Below, one piece after another: positions 1 to 12,476 of a stretch of DNA of 64,000 bases. Location: the NCBI GenBank assembly GCA_023053575.1, contig JAKZAP010000012.1, positions 4,030,230 to 4,094,229 of the forward strand, in the 5' to 3' direction. Positions within the stretch are counted from its first letter, which is position 1. Every line of letters begins with the position of its first letter. The notes beneath the pieces are model-generated. The model saw nothing but the letters and a program-made list of their open reading frames with translations, searched no databases and was not told where the DNA came from. Made by a program: the position numbers and the translations under genes. Source of the stretch: Branchinecta lynchi. Taxonomy: Eukaryota > Arthropoda > Branchiopoda > Anostraca > Branchinectidae.

Positions 1-351
1 ATTGTCAGAAGTTTAACACAAATAACAACGGATAACACAAAGATGCGCAGTTTCTACAGATAGCACTTGAGATCTCAACTGCTATGTTTTTCAAACGTTA
101 CGCATTAAAACGTTCTGCATACAAACCATTACCACAAAAAGCCGAAAAATCGACAAAAGCATCTTCTGACTTATCTAATGTCATAATCCCAAACAAAAAA
201 GTAATAAACATTTTTCAGCGGGTGTTTCTGCTCTTTTTGTATGTATAACGTGTTAATGCGTAACGTTTGATAAACGTGACAGTTAATATCCAAGTGTTAT
301 CTGTTGAAACCTCGCATCCTTATCTGTTATGAGTCGAAACTTCTGACAGTG
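1..351. mobile_element. MITE family 1 (TIR CACTGTCAGAAGTTTC), copy 1, cut by window start
   Basis: The start ATTGTCAGAAGTTTAACACA lies at the window edge and the end is CGAAACTTCTGACAGTG. Inner end motifs TAACACAAAGATGCGCAGTTT and AAACCTCGCATCCTT are inverse-related. No open frame of note. Similar copies are at 4831 and 34080. Confidence 0.8.
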
Positions 352-1798
352 CAGTTCCCGCAACGATAGGCCGCCTGATGCGTCACGTAAATAAAACAAA
401 TCGCGGCAAACGTGATAATCAGTGTAATGCTAGTGAGGAAATAGGATATTACGAAGTGAAGAATCTCCGGAACGAGAATGGATGGAAATACCACTGAAAC
501 CAAATCAATTACTACAAGTACGACGTGTTGTTTAACAATTGGCATAAATCCGGAGTTATTCCACTATATTCCACTTGAAAAATGGAACGTGTGAAGATGA
601 ATAGGAAAATAAATAAATGGGTTTGCTTGAGCAGAAGACTTGCCATATCGTCCAGGAGAGGCCTTGAATTTACGAGTAAAACCTAACCAGTTGCATTCGA
701 CAAAAGCGAGAAAATGGGCAAAGGAATTTCCGCAATCATGAGCTTACGCCAGTTTAAAGAGAGTCGACGTAAGTAAGCAGGGAAGTAACTTGAGTGATGC
801 CGTCTCAGACCTTTTAGTCTGTCCGTGTCTGGGATGATAAGGAGTTGCTAACAAACAGCAGCTGCCATTGTCCCCCCCCCCCCGCCTTGTGTTGCGTGAC
901 TGTTCTAAATACCACAATCAAATAACCATAGCCGTGCCATGGTCTACAATGATTAAAGTTTCAATGTTATATGATCTTCACCAAGATATTATTAATTCCA
1001 TTCGGAAAGTCCAACAGGTCATAATAACATAACTCAAGAGAAAAGGCTTTCGCCTCTAAATAACTGAAAAGATATTTATTCAAGTCATGTTGTGAAGCTA
1101 TGAATTCAAGAGAGAATAATTCAAATAGAGACAAGGCTTAGGCTGCGTCGAGACGCTAGGCGAGACGAGGAGCCAAAATTACCCGCATATGTGTTATTAA
1201 TCCTCCACAGACGAAGATGTTTTGCTATTTTTCTCTGCTTAGAAAATTTTTCTGTTACGCTCCTCCAAAAATATGTTGGAAAAGCAAAAGCACTTACTTT
1301 AGTTGCATTTAAGATGCATGTATCTGGGAACGAGGAACAGATAGGACTTCCTATAGACTTGCTACCTGGTTTCGTTTTCTTTTGTTTCTTTTTGATAATA
1401 TGTATAAAATGTTTGCCATTTACCAAAGTTAGTGTGACTAAACTCAATTTCTTAAGATTCAGCTGTATGAACTAAACTAAACATTTGTGATTTTTTTTTT
1501 ATATAGTACTGTCGTCCTATTCTGATACGTTTGACAGTTAAAGTACAACGGGCAGATCAAACTATCATGATGTCATATTAGCTAAAATACAATTTTGCGT
1601 CAGAAATCAGTCGATTCATAGAACATTTATTTTGGCTAATTTATAATTAGCCAACGGAGTATGTTGCTGCTTGCCATTCTGCAAATTACTAGCTTTGACA
1701 AATATAAGCAGAGTTCCTAGGAACGCTGAATAAAGTTTTGTTCTTTTTTTAACGTTATTATAATATTTTATAAGTAGTGAACCGAAAGACAAAAATGC
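351..1798. other. no recognisable gene or repeat
   Basis: The only landmarks are a C run near 876-885 and a T run near 1492-1500. Open frames of 94-108 codons at 1121-1475 overlap on opposite strands and look like chance. Confidence 0.5.
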
Positions 1799-1871
1799 TC
1801 CTCAGACGAGATTTGTACCCATGACCCTCTGCTTATAAGGCAGGTGCTCTTGCCATTTGAGCTACCGATAG
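1799..1871 (-). tRNA. tRNA-Ile(UAU)-like sequence, probably a pseudogene or SINE head
   Basis: On the minus strand a D arm (GCTC...GAGC), a 7-nt anticodon loop CTTATAA (anticodon UAU), an anticodon stem CCTGC/GCAGA with one mismatch, and a T arm ATGGG-TACAAAT-CTCGT can be folded. A-box TAGCTCAAATGG and a B-box-like GGGTACAAATC are present. The acceptor ends CTATCGG and CTGAGGA do not pair, and the B box departs from GGTTCGAATCC. It is therefore unlikely to be a working tRNA gene. Confidence 0.45.
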
Positions 1872-2194
1872 AGTCCTAGACTTCTAAATTATGTTCGAAA
1901 AACTGTTTCTGGTTTATTGGTCACGGTACAAGTCCCTAGTGTAAAGTGCCATTTATGTAATATTGTTATTATTATACCTGCAAATTATTTATTAGTGACA
2001 AATGATCTATGTTGATAGCATTAGCTGACAATTCCTTGTTCTGGACTTACCTGCAAGTACGTCTGTTAAATTTATACATTTTTGGCATTTCACATTTTCA
2101 AATCTAAAACTTTATTCTCAAGCTTTTCTTTGGTACCACAAACACTAGAACTTTCGGTAAGATAGCATCTGAGCAATCTGTCAGCTGTAGTGAC

Positions 2195-2882
2195 CAGTGC
2201 TTCCACTTGCTCATCTTCAAAATCCTTCCGCGAATCCCAAAAATCCTGAAAAATCTTGCTCGGAAAGCCCTAAATCCTGCCATACGAAAAAAAAAATCCA
2301 TATTAGTTAAAGGGACGGTCTTTAAGACTCCAGTTGGAGGATTTGAACAAGCGCAGCTGAATTTGTTTTCTCTATCATTTGGGAGGGCAAGACCTCATGT
2401 GAGATACCGAGACTACCATTAAAGAGGGAGTCAATAGGATTTACCGACAAAAGGTAGAGTGTCTACAATTGTACCAAAGACAAATTTTCTTAAGCGCCGC
2501 ATGCAAACATTTTTAAATACGCTTTTTTTGTCAAAATTCAACTTAAATTCTAGCTTTTAATGAGGTTTAAGCACCCATAAATTCCAAGACTTCAACGCCA
2601 ACCAGATGTCGCGCCCTTCTTCTAATAAGGAATTTATCCTACAAAATAGGCCGCAGGCGAAATTTTGTGGGTGTCTTTTTGCGATCCAAAACGCAGACAT
2701 AATCAGAACCATAGCTTTCAAGTTATTATCAGATGGTAAAAGTGGATCGCCGAATGTAGCAATAGATTGTAGTAAAATAGAGCTTCCGTTTTCCATAAGA
2801 TATCTAATTCTCACTGCAGTCTGTTAAAAATATCAGAAAATTCCCAGGAAATCCTGAAAAATTCTGCTAAGTGGAAGCACTG
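2195..2882. mobile_element. non-autonomous hAT-type element with perfect 8-bp TSD
   Basis: Termini CAGTGCTTCCAC and GTGGAAGCACTG form the inverted ends. The flanks GTAGTGAC (2187-2194 and 2883-2890) are identical 8-bp duplications, as in hAT insertions. Length 688 bp. The inner open frames (71-85 codons) show no transposase motifs. Confidence 0.88.
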
Positions 2883-3353
2883 GTAGTGACGGTTTATCTG
2901 AGCAGCCTTGGCGCTCAGTATCACTCGGCTCTATAAAATGGTTGATTTTTCGTACTTGACCCAGAGCTTTTAAATTTGTCACGCCTTGCACGTGCTAGCT
3001 CCGAAATCGTCTCGCCGGAGCGACGAATAAGTGATGAGAGGCTAAAACAAGAAGAAGAAGAAAACAGTTTATTTTCGAAGCGCAATCTAGGATAAGTCAG
3101 AAATGTATATTTGTGAAATTAATTGAAAAATACAGCATAATTAGTGCCCATTGTACTTTAAGAATTCTGGTATCTTTCATTGCCCCGATAAGCTGCAGAG
3201 AACAACGACAGGTCAAATATTCAGAAAAGTATTATTTAATTAAATTATACTAAGAAATATTTGTTGTGTTTGATGTGCGTGCTTTCGGTGCCGTTCCAAG
3301 TTAGGTAAGTTTAACTATGTAACTGACCAAGGTCTGCAACCGACTTCGTCATA

Positions 3354-3630
3354 GACCGTGTTCCACCCCACTTACTGCGGTTCCTACGCAGGACATCACG
3401 GATTTTGGCTTCTTGGCGACAAAACTGGAAATTTGTTTTCTGTATTTTGTAAAATATAATGCCACGCGCTAAGTGGGCCGACCACGTCACAGAGATTCGC
3501 AATTACCACGCTTAGTACGCTCAATAGTTACTATTTCGAGAAGGTCGGAACGGTCAGCGTAGTAACTTTTCACGAGGTTGAACGAATTAGTAACTAACAA
3601 TTACTATTACTAGGAGGGTGGAACACGCTC
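3354..3630. mobile_element. MITE family 2 (TIR GAGCGTGTTCCACCC), copy 1
   Basis: GACCGTGTTCCACCCCACTT at the left and GGAGGGTGGAACACGCTC at the right. Internal TTACTATTTCGAGAAGGT is shared with the copies at 36-37 kb. No clear target duplication. Confidence 0.8.
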
Positions 3631-4830
3631 TCAAGACTCTCAGGCTCAGCAAATACTCTTGATGATATCCCTCCGTGCCGATGCAAAATCTCCGGCCTCT
3701 CCGGGTAACTAGCGGAAGAAAGGCAGAAGTGGTGTCACAGCTGCACCTAAAGATCGCGGTGATTGATTGACACAGGATCTGAGTCGTTCTGTTTGAGTCG
3801 TACGAACACGCTTACTCCTTCTTCCCGAGGATCACTGGCGTGTGTTGGACTTGGTCATATAGAGTATTCTATTGGCCTTATCTAAATTCCCAGCCTGATG
3901 TTTAGCCTCCTGGTGATCAAGGGCCTGAGATGGTGAAACTTCGTCAGCGACAAGGAACTGCGGCAGAAGACCCACCTTAATAGCCCGGCGTAACCTCATT
4001 ATGGTACGGTCACCTCCCCAGAATGCCACCACATACGTGCAAAGGTCATGCTGGACTTCAATCTCGATAAGAGGCCAGCTGGAAGCGACCTAGCGGCAGA
4101 CCGAAAAAACGATGGTCTAGTAGCCTTTCCAAATACTTAAAGATCAATGGGCACATCAAACTACCCCAATCCCACTCTGTAACAACCTAGGAACAAGCTT
4201 ACCCCCTAGATCAGCAGCTTTTTCAACAGTTTCCCCTCTGTGATATTTGAAAGCGTAATTTTCTGGGCCAGTACATTCTCAGTTTACTAGCTTGGACAAA
4301 GATAAAAGTGATGTTTCTTATAATACTTAGTAGATCTTTATTTTATGCATAAATCAGCTTGTATAATTCAGATTTGAATAGGTTATTTGTTTTTGAATGA
4401 TTTTCGTAGCTATTTTATTTTTTATAAGCTTATTGCATATTCTGGTACATTTTATAAAGCAAGCTAATCAAGCTTCACAACACTATTCCACAAAGAAAAA
4501 CTTTTAATAGGCAATTTAAGCCACGGAACTTCTGATGAATCACTAGAACAATCAGGTAAACTGCATCTGCGGCTTGACTTTGGTGACATCTCAAATATGC
4601 CTTTTCTATCAAGCATTGCTTGGAGTTTTTGAATTTCCTGCCACGACATCCCAGCTCCTAAGATTTGGATCGCCGAAATGCCAGAGAGGTAAAGACAAGG
4701 GATAACAAGAAAACGACCGATTTTCGTAGCGCCTTCTAAAGGAAGTCGGAAATGTTTATTTGTGAAGTATTTAATACAAAGTAAAGCATTAGAAGTGTCC
4801 ATTGTGCTTTAAAGTTGGTAAACATCAAAG

Positions 4831-5181
4831 CTGTCAGAAGTTTCATAACGGATAACACAAGGGTGCGCAGTTTCAATAGAACACTTGGGATCTAGTCTGT
4901 TCCGATTTTGAAAACGTTCAGCATAATTGTTTTGCACAGCAAGCACTGCCAGTAAGCCGAAAAACCACCTAAAAAGCATCTGCTGATTTTTCCGATGTCT
5001 TGGCGAAAAAAAAAAAAAAAGTAAACAGATGCTTCTTCGGCCTTATTCGGCTCTTAGACAATCTTTGTAATGCATAACATTTCATGAACAATGTTTAAAA
5101 AATCACAACAGATTCCATCCCAAGTGGTGTCTGTTGAAACTGCGCATCCTTCGGTTACCTATTATGATCTTTCTGACAGTG
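4831..5181. mobile_element. MITE family 1, copy 2
   Basis: Starts CTGTCAGAAGTTTCATAACG and ends ATCTTTCTGACAGTG. Subterminal AGGGTGCGCAGTTTCAATAG pairs with GTTGAAACTGCGCATCCTT. About 350 bp, non-coding. Confidence 0.85.
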
Positions 5182-5693
5182 TATGAAGAGCCAGATATGG
5201 ATGCTGAAGGAGCTGACACCAATTTCTACGCTTACAGACGCCCGGCAGGAGACATACAACAAAGTAAGTCAGTCAGCTGCTAATGTTTACTAATCACTAC
5301 TAGAAAAAATGTCGCATGGGACGGGCACCTCCTAATTATCCAAAATCATCAACTTCTAATCACCCAAATCACGAAAATATTCCTCTTGCGCAACCACAAA
5401 AGTCCATCCTCACTTTTGCATCACGCTACTCGGCCCTCCTATGGCAAACACATTATTTCAAATTAAGAACAAATCATCCACTATCCTCACGAAAGCCCCC
5501 ACTCAGTAACCAATCTTCTTCTTCTTCTAGGGTAAAAACGAGGAGGGTTTTGCAATCTCCGCCGACCTCGATTTTCTGCAGTTAGGTCGCGTCAGCAGCT
5601 ATTCACGAGAATTCAGCAGTGGTTGGACATTCGATGGGACTTTCCTTTCGGCAAGCAAGGCAGATTAGCAATTCCCACATGGAAACTGGAGCT

Positions 5694-5758
5694 GCCACGT
5701 TGCAAATTCCGACTGCCACTTGCAAATTCCGACTGCCGCTTGCAAATTCTGACTGCCA
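5694..5758 (+). repeat. 20-bp minisatellite, three units
   Basis: Units of GCCACTTGCAAATTCCGACT, GCCGCTTGCAAATTCTGACT and a diverged first unit, in tandem. Confidence 0.75.
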
Positions 5759-5980
5759 CTCTTGCGGCCAATTTTGTAATAGGACACTGACAACATTATT
5801 CTATATAATAGACGACAATTAATAACAATATGTAAATGTGGATGTCAAAGCGAAGTCCCCCCCCCCCCCCTCACTGGATAGAGGGATAAGTGTTTAAAGT
5901 GTTGCATGGGGAGACACTTGAAACGGGCAAGATTCCTTCTGCTCTTCTGAACGGTAAGAAATAAGAGACAAACTAGACCT

Positions 5981-6068
5981 ACGTTGCCCGGGCAACGTGA
6001 AGTGTTGCGGCAACCTTTGTCCGGCTTCGCCGGCTAAAGTGTTGCGAGAGCAACACTTTGGTTTTGTT
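5981..6068. repeat. hairpin cluster at the left edge of the 6-17 kb mosaic
   Basis: Four adjacent inverted repeats occur here: ACGTTGCCCGGGCAACGT (5981-5998, perfect 18-bp palindrome), GTTGCGGCAAC (6004-6014), CCGGCTTCGCCGG (6021-6033) and AAAGTGTTGC-GAGA-GCAACACTTT (6036-6059). The last one plus GGTTTTGT has an inverted partner at 16816-16842. Confidence 0.85.
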
Positions 6069-6114
6069 TCTTCGCTGTCGGTTAAATGCTGAAATTGTCA
6101 ACTTATCGAAGCTT

Positions 6115-8867
6115 TTAAAACGGTATGTTCTAAAAAGAATAATCACATAATCAAAAGCTGTTCTTTAGCGTTGTAAAACCAACAACAAAACAATATCGGA
6201 AGAAGGCTATCCGTAACGTTTCAGATTAAAATACCATAGACGACACTATTAATTATTACAAAACTACCTTATTGTTTTACATTACCGTATCGTTTGTACC
6301 CGTTGCGTAAACAGTTAATCCTAGGTTATAGCGATAGACCATCGATACAAACTTTCTTACTGTCATATTTACAGAAATCAAATACAATGTGCACCAATTT
6401 TCAAAAATTTCTAGCCCCTCGTGAACCGATCTTACTTACAAGTCCGTCTCCCGTGATTGACATCAAATTCACCGGAAACAAATAATGGATACACCAGCTA
6501 TCAAAAGTTGCAAACCCCTCATCGCTGAAGATGATTATAGCATAAAGCCGATTATTACTTACAAGTCCCATGCATGTCTTACAATTGGGAACAAAATTGT
6601 TCTTACCATCGAATACACCTGAGACAAATAACAGGTATACCAACTAGCAAAAGCTGCAAACTCCTCGTTGCCGAAGATAATTATGAGCTAACAGTCGACT
6701 GTTGCTACTTACAAGTCTCTTGCATGTTTTACATTTGGGAACCAAATTGTTCATCAAATGACAGGTACGCCAACTAGCGAGAGCTGCAAACCCCTCATTG
6801 CCGAAGATGATTATGAGCTAACAGTCGCCCTGTCGCGTACAAGTCCCCTAAATGTCTCAAAACTGGTATCGCCTATTTTTGGTTTCAGTGTGTACCTTAC
6901 TACTGAAGTTGTCAACCCCTTGAAACTTTCAAACTGGTGTATCTCATAAAGGAATTTTTTTACCAAAAAATGGATGTCATATACTTTGATCAGCTCATCA
7001 GCGGCTATCGATTGCCGTCGAAGTTGAACTTTATCCTTTTCAATCGTAGATATCTTGACGGATGAAAACTTGGAACAATTTCTTATATAATCTAGTTGAT
7101 ATTATAAAGCTATCCGTAACTTTTCAGGATTAAAATACCATAGATGACACTATTAATTATTACAAAATTACCTTATTGTGTTACATTACCGTATCGTTTG
7201 TACCCGTTGCGTAAACAGTTAATCCTAGGTTATAGCGATAGACCATCGATACAAACTTTCTTACTGTCATATTTACAGAAATCGAATACAATGTGCACCA
7301 ATTTTCAAAAATTTCTAGCCCCTCGTGAACCGATTCTTACTTACAAGTCCGTCTCCCGTGATTGACATCAAATTCACCGGAAACAAATAATGGATATACC
7401 AGCTATCAAAAGTTGCAAGCCCCTCATCGCTGACGATGATTATAGCATAAGCTTTTTAAACGGGATGTTCTAAAAAAATTAATCACATGATCAAAAGGTA
7501 TTCTTCAGCGTTGTAAAAACAACAACAAAATAATATAGGAAGAAGGGACTAAATTAACTTTGCAGTCAGTTGTACTTTATCCTTTTCAATCGTAGACATC
7601 GTGACGGATGAAAACTTGGAACAATATCTTATATGATCTAGTTGGTAATAGAAAGCTATCCGTAACTTTTCAGGATTAAAATACCATAGATGACACTATT
7701 AATTATTATGAAACTACCTTATTGCTTTACATTTTCGTTTGTATCCGTTGTGTAAACAGTTAATCCTCGGTTACATTGATAGACCATCGACACAAACTTT
7801 CTTACCGTCAGATTTATAGAAATCGAATACAATGTGCACCCATTTGCAAAAATTCCTAGCCCCTCGTGAACCGATTCCTACTTACAAGTCCCTCTCCCGT
7901 GATATACATTAAGTTAACCGGAAACAAATAATTGGTACACCAGCTAGCAAAAGCTGCAAACCCATCATCGCAGAAGATGATTGTAGCATAACAGCCGATT
8001 ATTACTTACAAGTCCCTTGCATATCTTACCATTGGGAACCAAATTGTTCTTACCATCGAAAAGGAGCAAAGGATAAGCTCTAGTTTCTTTAGCAATGAGA
8101 GAACTTCTAAAGTTTAAGAGTTCATCTGATACCATTTCTCTACCGCAAACCCAAGTGCAAAAAAACGAATGATAAACTCAGCTGAAATCGCGTACACAAA
8201 TGGATAGTTGCGTAAACAGTTAATCCTAGGTTACAGCGATAGACCATCGATACAAACTTTCTACCGTCAGGTTTATAGAAATCGAATACAATGTGCACCA
8301 ATTTACAAAAGTTCTAGCCCCTCGTGAACCGATTCTTACTTACAAGTCTCTCTCCCGTGATAGACATCAAGTTCACCGGATAAAAATAATGGGTACACTA
8401 GCGAGCAGAAGTTGTGAACCCCTCATCCCTGAAGATGATTGTAGCATACAATGTGCACCCAATTGCAAAAATTCCTAGCCACTCGTGAACCGATTCCTAC
8501 TTACAAGTCCCTCTCCCGTGATATACATTAACCCTTAAACGAAAACAAATAATGGGTACACCAGTTAGCAAAAGTTGCAAACCCATCATCGCAGAAGATG
8601 ATTGTAGCATAACAGCCGATTATTACTTACAAGTCCCTTGCATATCTTACCATTGGGAACCAAATTGTTCTTACCATCGAATACACCGGAAACAAATAAC
8701 AGGTACACCAACTAGCAAAAGCGGCAAACCCCTCATTACCAAAGATGATTATGAGCCAACAGTCGACTGTTGCTTAAAAGTCCCCTACATGTCTCATAAC
8801 AGGTATCGCCTATTTTTGTTTTCGTGTACCTTACTACTGAAGTTGTCAACCCCTTTGAAATTTTCAA
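6115..8867 (+). repeat. tandem mosaic of ~250-bp and ~131-bp diverged repeats
   Basis: A block containing AAACAGTTAATCCTAGGTTA and CTAGCCCCTCGTGAACCGAT recurs at about 6309, 7215, 7756 and 8213, all on the plus strand. A subrepeat with CTAGCAAAAGCTGCAAAC and CCGAAGATGATTATGAGC recurs every ~131-136 bp (6501, 6635, 6768). Part of the mosaic (8061-8200) also appears at 16151-16285 beyond the foldback element. The short open frames here are repeat artefacts. Confidence 0.85.
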
Positions 8868-8875
8868 ACTGGTGT

Positions 8876-9420
8876 GGGGTCCCGTCAGTACCGCAACACG
8901 TCAGTTGACATAAACGTCAGTTCGCCACAGAATTCCGTCAGTACGCCAACATTTTCCGACAGTTCGGCTACACGTCAGTTGACCCCCAAAAATCCGTCAG
9001 TTGAACAACACGTCACTTCATCAACACGTCAGTTGACCAACACGTCAGTTGGCCAACACGTCAGTTGCCCTACACGTCAGTTGACCAAACGTCAGTTCGC
9101 CTACTGTCAGTTGACATAAACGTCAGTAGACCTACACGTCAGTTCACCTAATCCTAAAATCCGACAGTTCAGCTACACGTCAGTTCGCCTACCGTCAGTT
9201 CGGCTACCGTCACTTCACATAAGCGTCAGTTGGTATAAACGTCAGTTGACATAAACGTCAGTTTGTATAAACGTCAGTTGGCATAAACGTCAGTTCACAC
9301 ACATTTTCCGGAAGTTTGCTCACATGTTGTTGTCGACGGGATAGTTACGGAAGCTCGCCCAGGGGATTAATAAGAGAAGCCGACAATTCACTTTTAATGA
9401 GGGCAAAAATTAAGTCAGGA
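8876..9420 (+). repeat. left inverted terminal repeat with 16-bp CGTCAGTT array
   Basis: Roughly 25-30 copies of CGTCAGTT followed by a variable 8-bp spacer (GACATAAA, GGCCAACA, CGCCTAC) occur at about 16-bp spacing from 8881 to 9295. Unique sequence follows, with GGGGATTAATAAGAGAAGCC near 9362, which also has its inverse in the right end. Confidence 0.9.
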
Positions 9421-9642
9421 GGCTCTTGTCAATCCTGACAGTTTTGGTTCACGTTACGAAAGAAAGAATACGGTTGGTAGACACCAGGGAAAACTCTCAT
9501 TGTAATTGATAGCTTCGCTAAGCTGGGGTCAGGGAGGCGAATAAGGACAGTCGGTTCTGATAAATGTATTTTGAAGAGAGCTAGCTTACAACTTCAAGAT
9601 ATAAATAATAATTGCTGGGCAACTAAAACACAATTAGATTTT

Positions 9643-10867
9643 TATGGCACTTGCAGCTCCGCCATATACCGATCACTTTTTGGTCGGTCGGTCCACTGTT
9701 CTCGAGTAGGGTACTTCCAGAAGTTCTAGGACGATGAAACTTGGCAAGCATATTAGGGACCCGACCAAACTAGCTTGGAAATAGTCACTTGACCGATCCG
9801 ACCATCGTGGAGGGAGGGGGAGGTGGCGGAATCCAGAAAACAGGGGCATGCATAACTTTCGAAGAGGTGATCGGATCTTAATGAAACTTGATATCTGGAA
9901 AGACCTTGTGTCTCAGATATCTCATATCAAGTCCGGACCGGATCCGATGAATCGGGGGGGGGGGGGGGGGAGTTGGAGGGGGGAACTGGAAATCGTGTGA
10001 AACTCTTAGAGTGGAGCGATCCGGATGAAACTTAGTGGCAAGAACAAGAACAAGCTCTAGATAAACAACTGACAGAACTGGATCGGATTCGGACACTATG
10101 GGGGGAGCTGGAGGGGGGCTCCGGAATTCCGGCGATCCGTAGTTAATGTACTTCTAGGTGGACTAGGACGATAAAACTTGGTAGGCATATCAGGGACCCG
10201 ACCAGATTAACTTGGAAACAGTCACTCCCCCATCCGACAGTCGTGGGGGAGGGGGAGACGGCGGAATCCGGGAATTAGTGGCATGCATAACTTTCGAACG
10301 GGTTATCGGATCTTAATGAAACTTGATATCTTGAAAGATCCCACGTCTCAGATGTCCCGTTTCAAGTCCGGACTAGATCCGATCAACTGGGAGGGGGGGT
10401 CGGAGGGGAGAACCGGAAATCTTGTGACGCGCCTAGAGTGGAGCGATCACGATGAAACTTAGTGAGAAGTACAGGCACAAGTCCTAGGTAAGTTACTGAC
10501 AGAATCGAACCGGATTCGAGGGGGAAGGGGGGGGGGTGTCCGGAATGATCGTGAGTTAAGGTACTTCCAGATGTGCTAGGACCATAAAACTTTGCTGGGG
10601 TATTAGAAACTTGACATCATTGGGTTAGAGATCACCATTCCTTAAAGAACTCATCTTAACCGCAAAATACAAAAAACACTTTTAAGCAAAATTTACTTTT
10701 TCACGATCGCCATGTACATGATCCTTTTTGCCTCAAGGGTTTTTCTTAGAAATTAATTTTCAGCACCCTTATAGTGCGAATCTTAACCAGAAAGTGGAAA
10801 CAATACTTCTGACCATCACTTTCATCTGACCCAGCCTTGCAAGTGCCATTTGAGCTTCCAGCTCTTA
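9643..10867 (+). repeat. hairpin-ended repeat family, copy 1 (two inner units)
   Basis: The copy begins ATGGCACTTGCAGCTCCGCC and ends TGCAAGTGCCATTTGAGCTT followed by CCAGCTC. Inside are about two ~470-bp units, each with CTAGGACGATGAAACTTGGC, a G-rich tract, CATAACTTTCGAA and TGATCGCGAG-like motifs. It abuts a GGATCC-family copy at 10868. No coding potential seen. Confidence 0.8.
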
Positions 10868-11934
10868 CTTTTGGGATCCCAAAACGTACGTGGAGGGATA
10901 CCTATGACATCGCAAAAGTTGTCCGTCTGTCTGTCCGTCCGTCTGTAGCACGATAACTCTCGAAGGGAATGAGATATTTTGATGAAACTTAGTGTGAGGA
11001 TTCGTTGGGTCGTCGGACAAGTCAAGTTTGAAGATGGGCTTTGTAGCCCTACATTTAGGGGTGGGGGGGGGGGGGTTTCAAATTAAGGGGCAAACAAAAT
11101 ATTTTGAAACAGCTAATGTGATAGTCGATTAACATGCTGAACACGATGGTGAAAATCATTTTGTTATCGAACAAGTAGTTCGCCCGGAATCCGGCCCAAA
11201 CCCGAAAGTTTGTTAAAAGTAAAAGTTTTATTGTAAGCTGATTAGATGTTCGATTTAGGGGTAGGAAGACACGCTGAACACGGTGGTGAAAACCATTTTC
11301 TCGACGGACAAGTATTTCGACCGGAATCCGGCCCAAACCGGAAAGTTTGTTAAAATTAAAAGTTTTAGTTGAAGTTGATTAGATGTTCGATTTAGGGCAA
11401 GAAGACATGCTGAACACTTATGTGAAAAAAAATTTCTATCCAGACATGTAATTCGCCCGGAATCCGGCCAAAACCGGAAAATTGGTAGAAGTTAAAGTTT
11501 TATTTCTAGTTGATTAGATAACAAGGGGTAAGAAGAGATGCTGAATCCGTGTGTGACAATCATATTTTACCCGGACATATAGTTCAACTGGAATCCGGCT
11601 GGACTCGGAAAATGTGTTATAAGCTAAATTTTTATTTGAAGTTGACTAGATGTTCATTATTGGGGAAAGAAGATACCCAGAGTTCATTTTTGAGCTTTCT
11701 TTTTTTTTCGCCGGACAATTAGTTCTGGAGTTTGGCCGAAATCGGGAAATTGGCGGTAGTGGTAGGAAGTTTTTCTCAGATGATTAGCTATTTGGCCTTA
11801 ATCTGTTTCTGAATTTTAATTGTAAGAATGTTCAAGGAGTCTGGCGATGACTGGATTTGGCTAAGACAAGACCCAGTTGTCTGGATCAGATATTGAATTG
11901 TTGGGATCCCATCGAAACCTTTGGTCTTGTTTTT
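10868..11934 (+). repeat. GGATCC-palindrome repeat family, copy A
   Basis: The head is TTTTGGGATCCCAAAACGTA, then GTGGAGGGATACCTATGAC and GTCCGTCTGTCTGTCCG. Several ~110-bp tandem units (GACATGCTGAACAC, CGGAATCCGGCC, GTTGATTAGATG) follow. The tail has GTCTGGATCAGATATTG and TTGGGATCCCATCGAAACC, ending GGTCTTGTTTTT. No coding potential. All five fuller copies in the window share this strand. Confidence 0.85.
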
Positions 11935-12290
11935 CATCGCTGAGGGATAGCTAGGCCTATGAGACTAATGATTGCGTCATCAGTTCACACAAAATATGTT
12001 TTTAGAATATAAACTTTTGAAATCCACGATGAGTTGACTACTTCCCCACGATGGTCGGATCGGGTAAGTAAGCGACTTAGGGTTTTTACAGAAAACACAT
12101 ACATCTTAAAAATTTTTGTCTGCGACAACTGTTGTTTGGAAAGTAATCTGGTCGATTTTTACCATGAAGGAGTCTGATTTTCGAAATTTCTGACTGCGGC
12201 ATAAAGTTTTAAAACAGTCTGGTTCACTCTGTGTTAAAACTGTCTGTATTTAAGTAGAAAAATATTTATTTTCCATTTTTTTTTTGTAAA

Positions 12291-12427
12291 TAATGCATAC
12301 AGCGGGTACGTCAGCTACGATGCTTTGGCAGCGATATTTGGCCCTTCTTGGCAAGGGTCCTCGTCAGGCTGTCAATGTTCATCCCTGCCAATGAATCGTA
12401 GCAGACGTACCCGTTGTATGCATTATT
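12291..12427. mobile_element. short foldback element (TIR AATGCATACAACGGGTACGTC)
   Basis: TAATGCATACAGCGGGTACG at the left is inverse to CGTACCCGTTGTATGCATTA at the right. The middle has CGATATTTGGCCCTTCTTGG. Related pieces lie at 22803-22917, 24861-24905, 32165-32372, 33700-33790 and around 34040-34400. Confidence 0.8.
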
Positions 12428-12476
12428 TGAATATATTTTTCAAGGTCAGCTTGGGCTCAAGGAATATTTTTTTTTC

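Noticed and set aside
3832..4032. 66-codon minus-strand frame as a LINE fragment
   Set aside because: Some LINE-like feel but no diagnostic motif in any frame.
4464..4802. 112-codon minus-strand frame with MSWQEIQKLQAMLDRKGIFE
   Set aside because: The N-terminal third lies in a repeat shared with 3073-3165 and no family is recognised. It might be a decayed transposon frame, but I cannot support it.
6021..6037. Helitron 3' end (hairpin then CTAA)
   Set aside because: The hairpin-CTAA pattern is short, the next base is A instead of T, and no matching 5' end (TC) was found.
8881..9295. CRISPR-like regular repeats and spacers
   Set aside because: The repeat is only 8 bp with 8-bp spacers, it occurs inverted at the other end of a transposon with a TSD, and the genome is eukaryotic.
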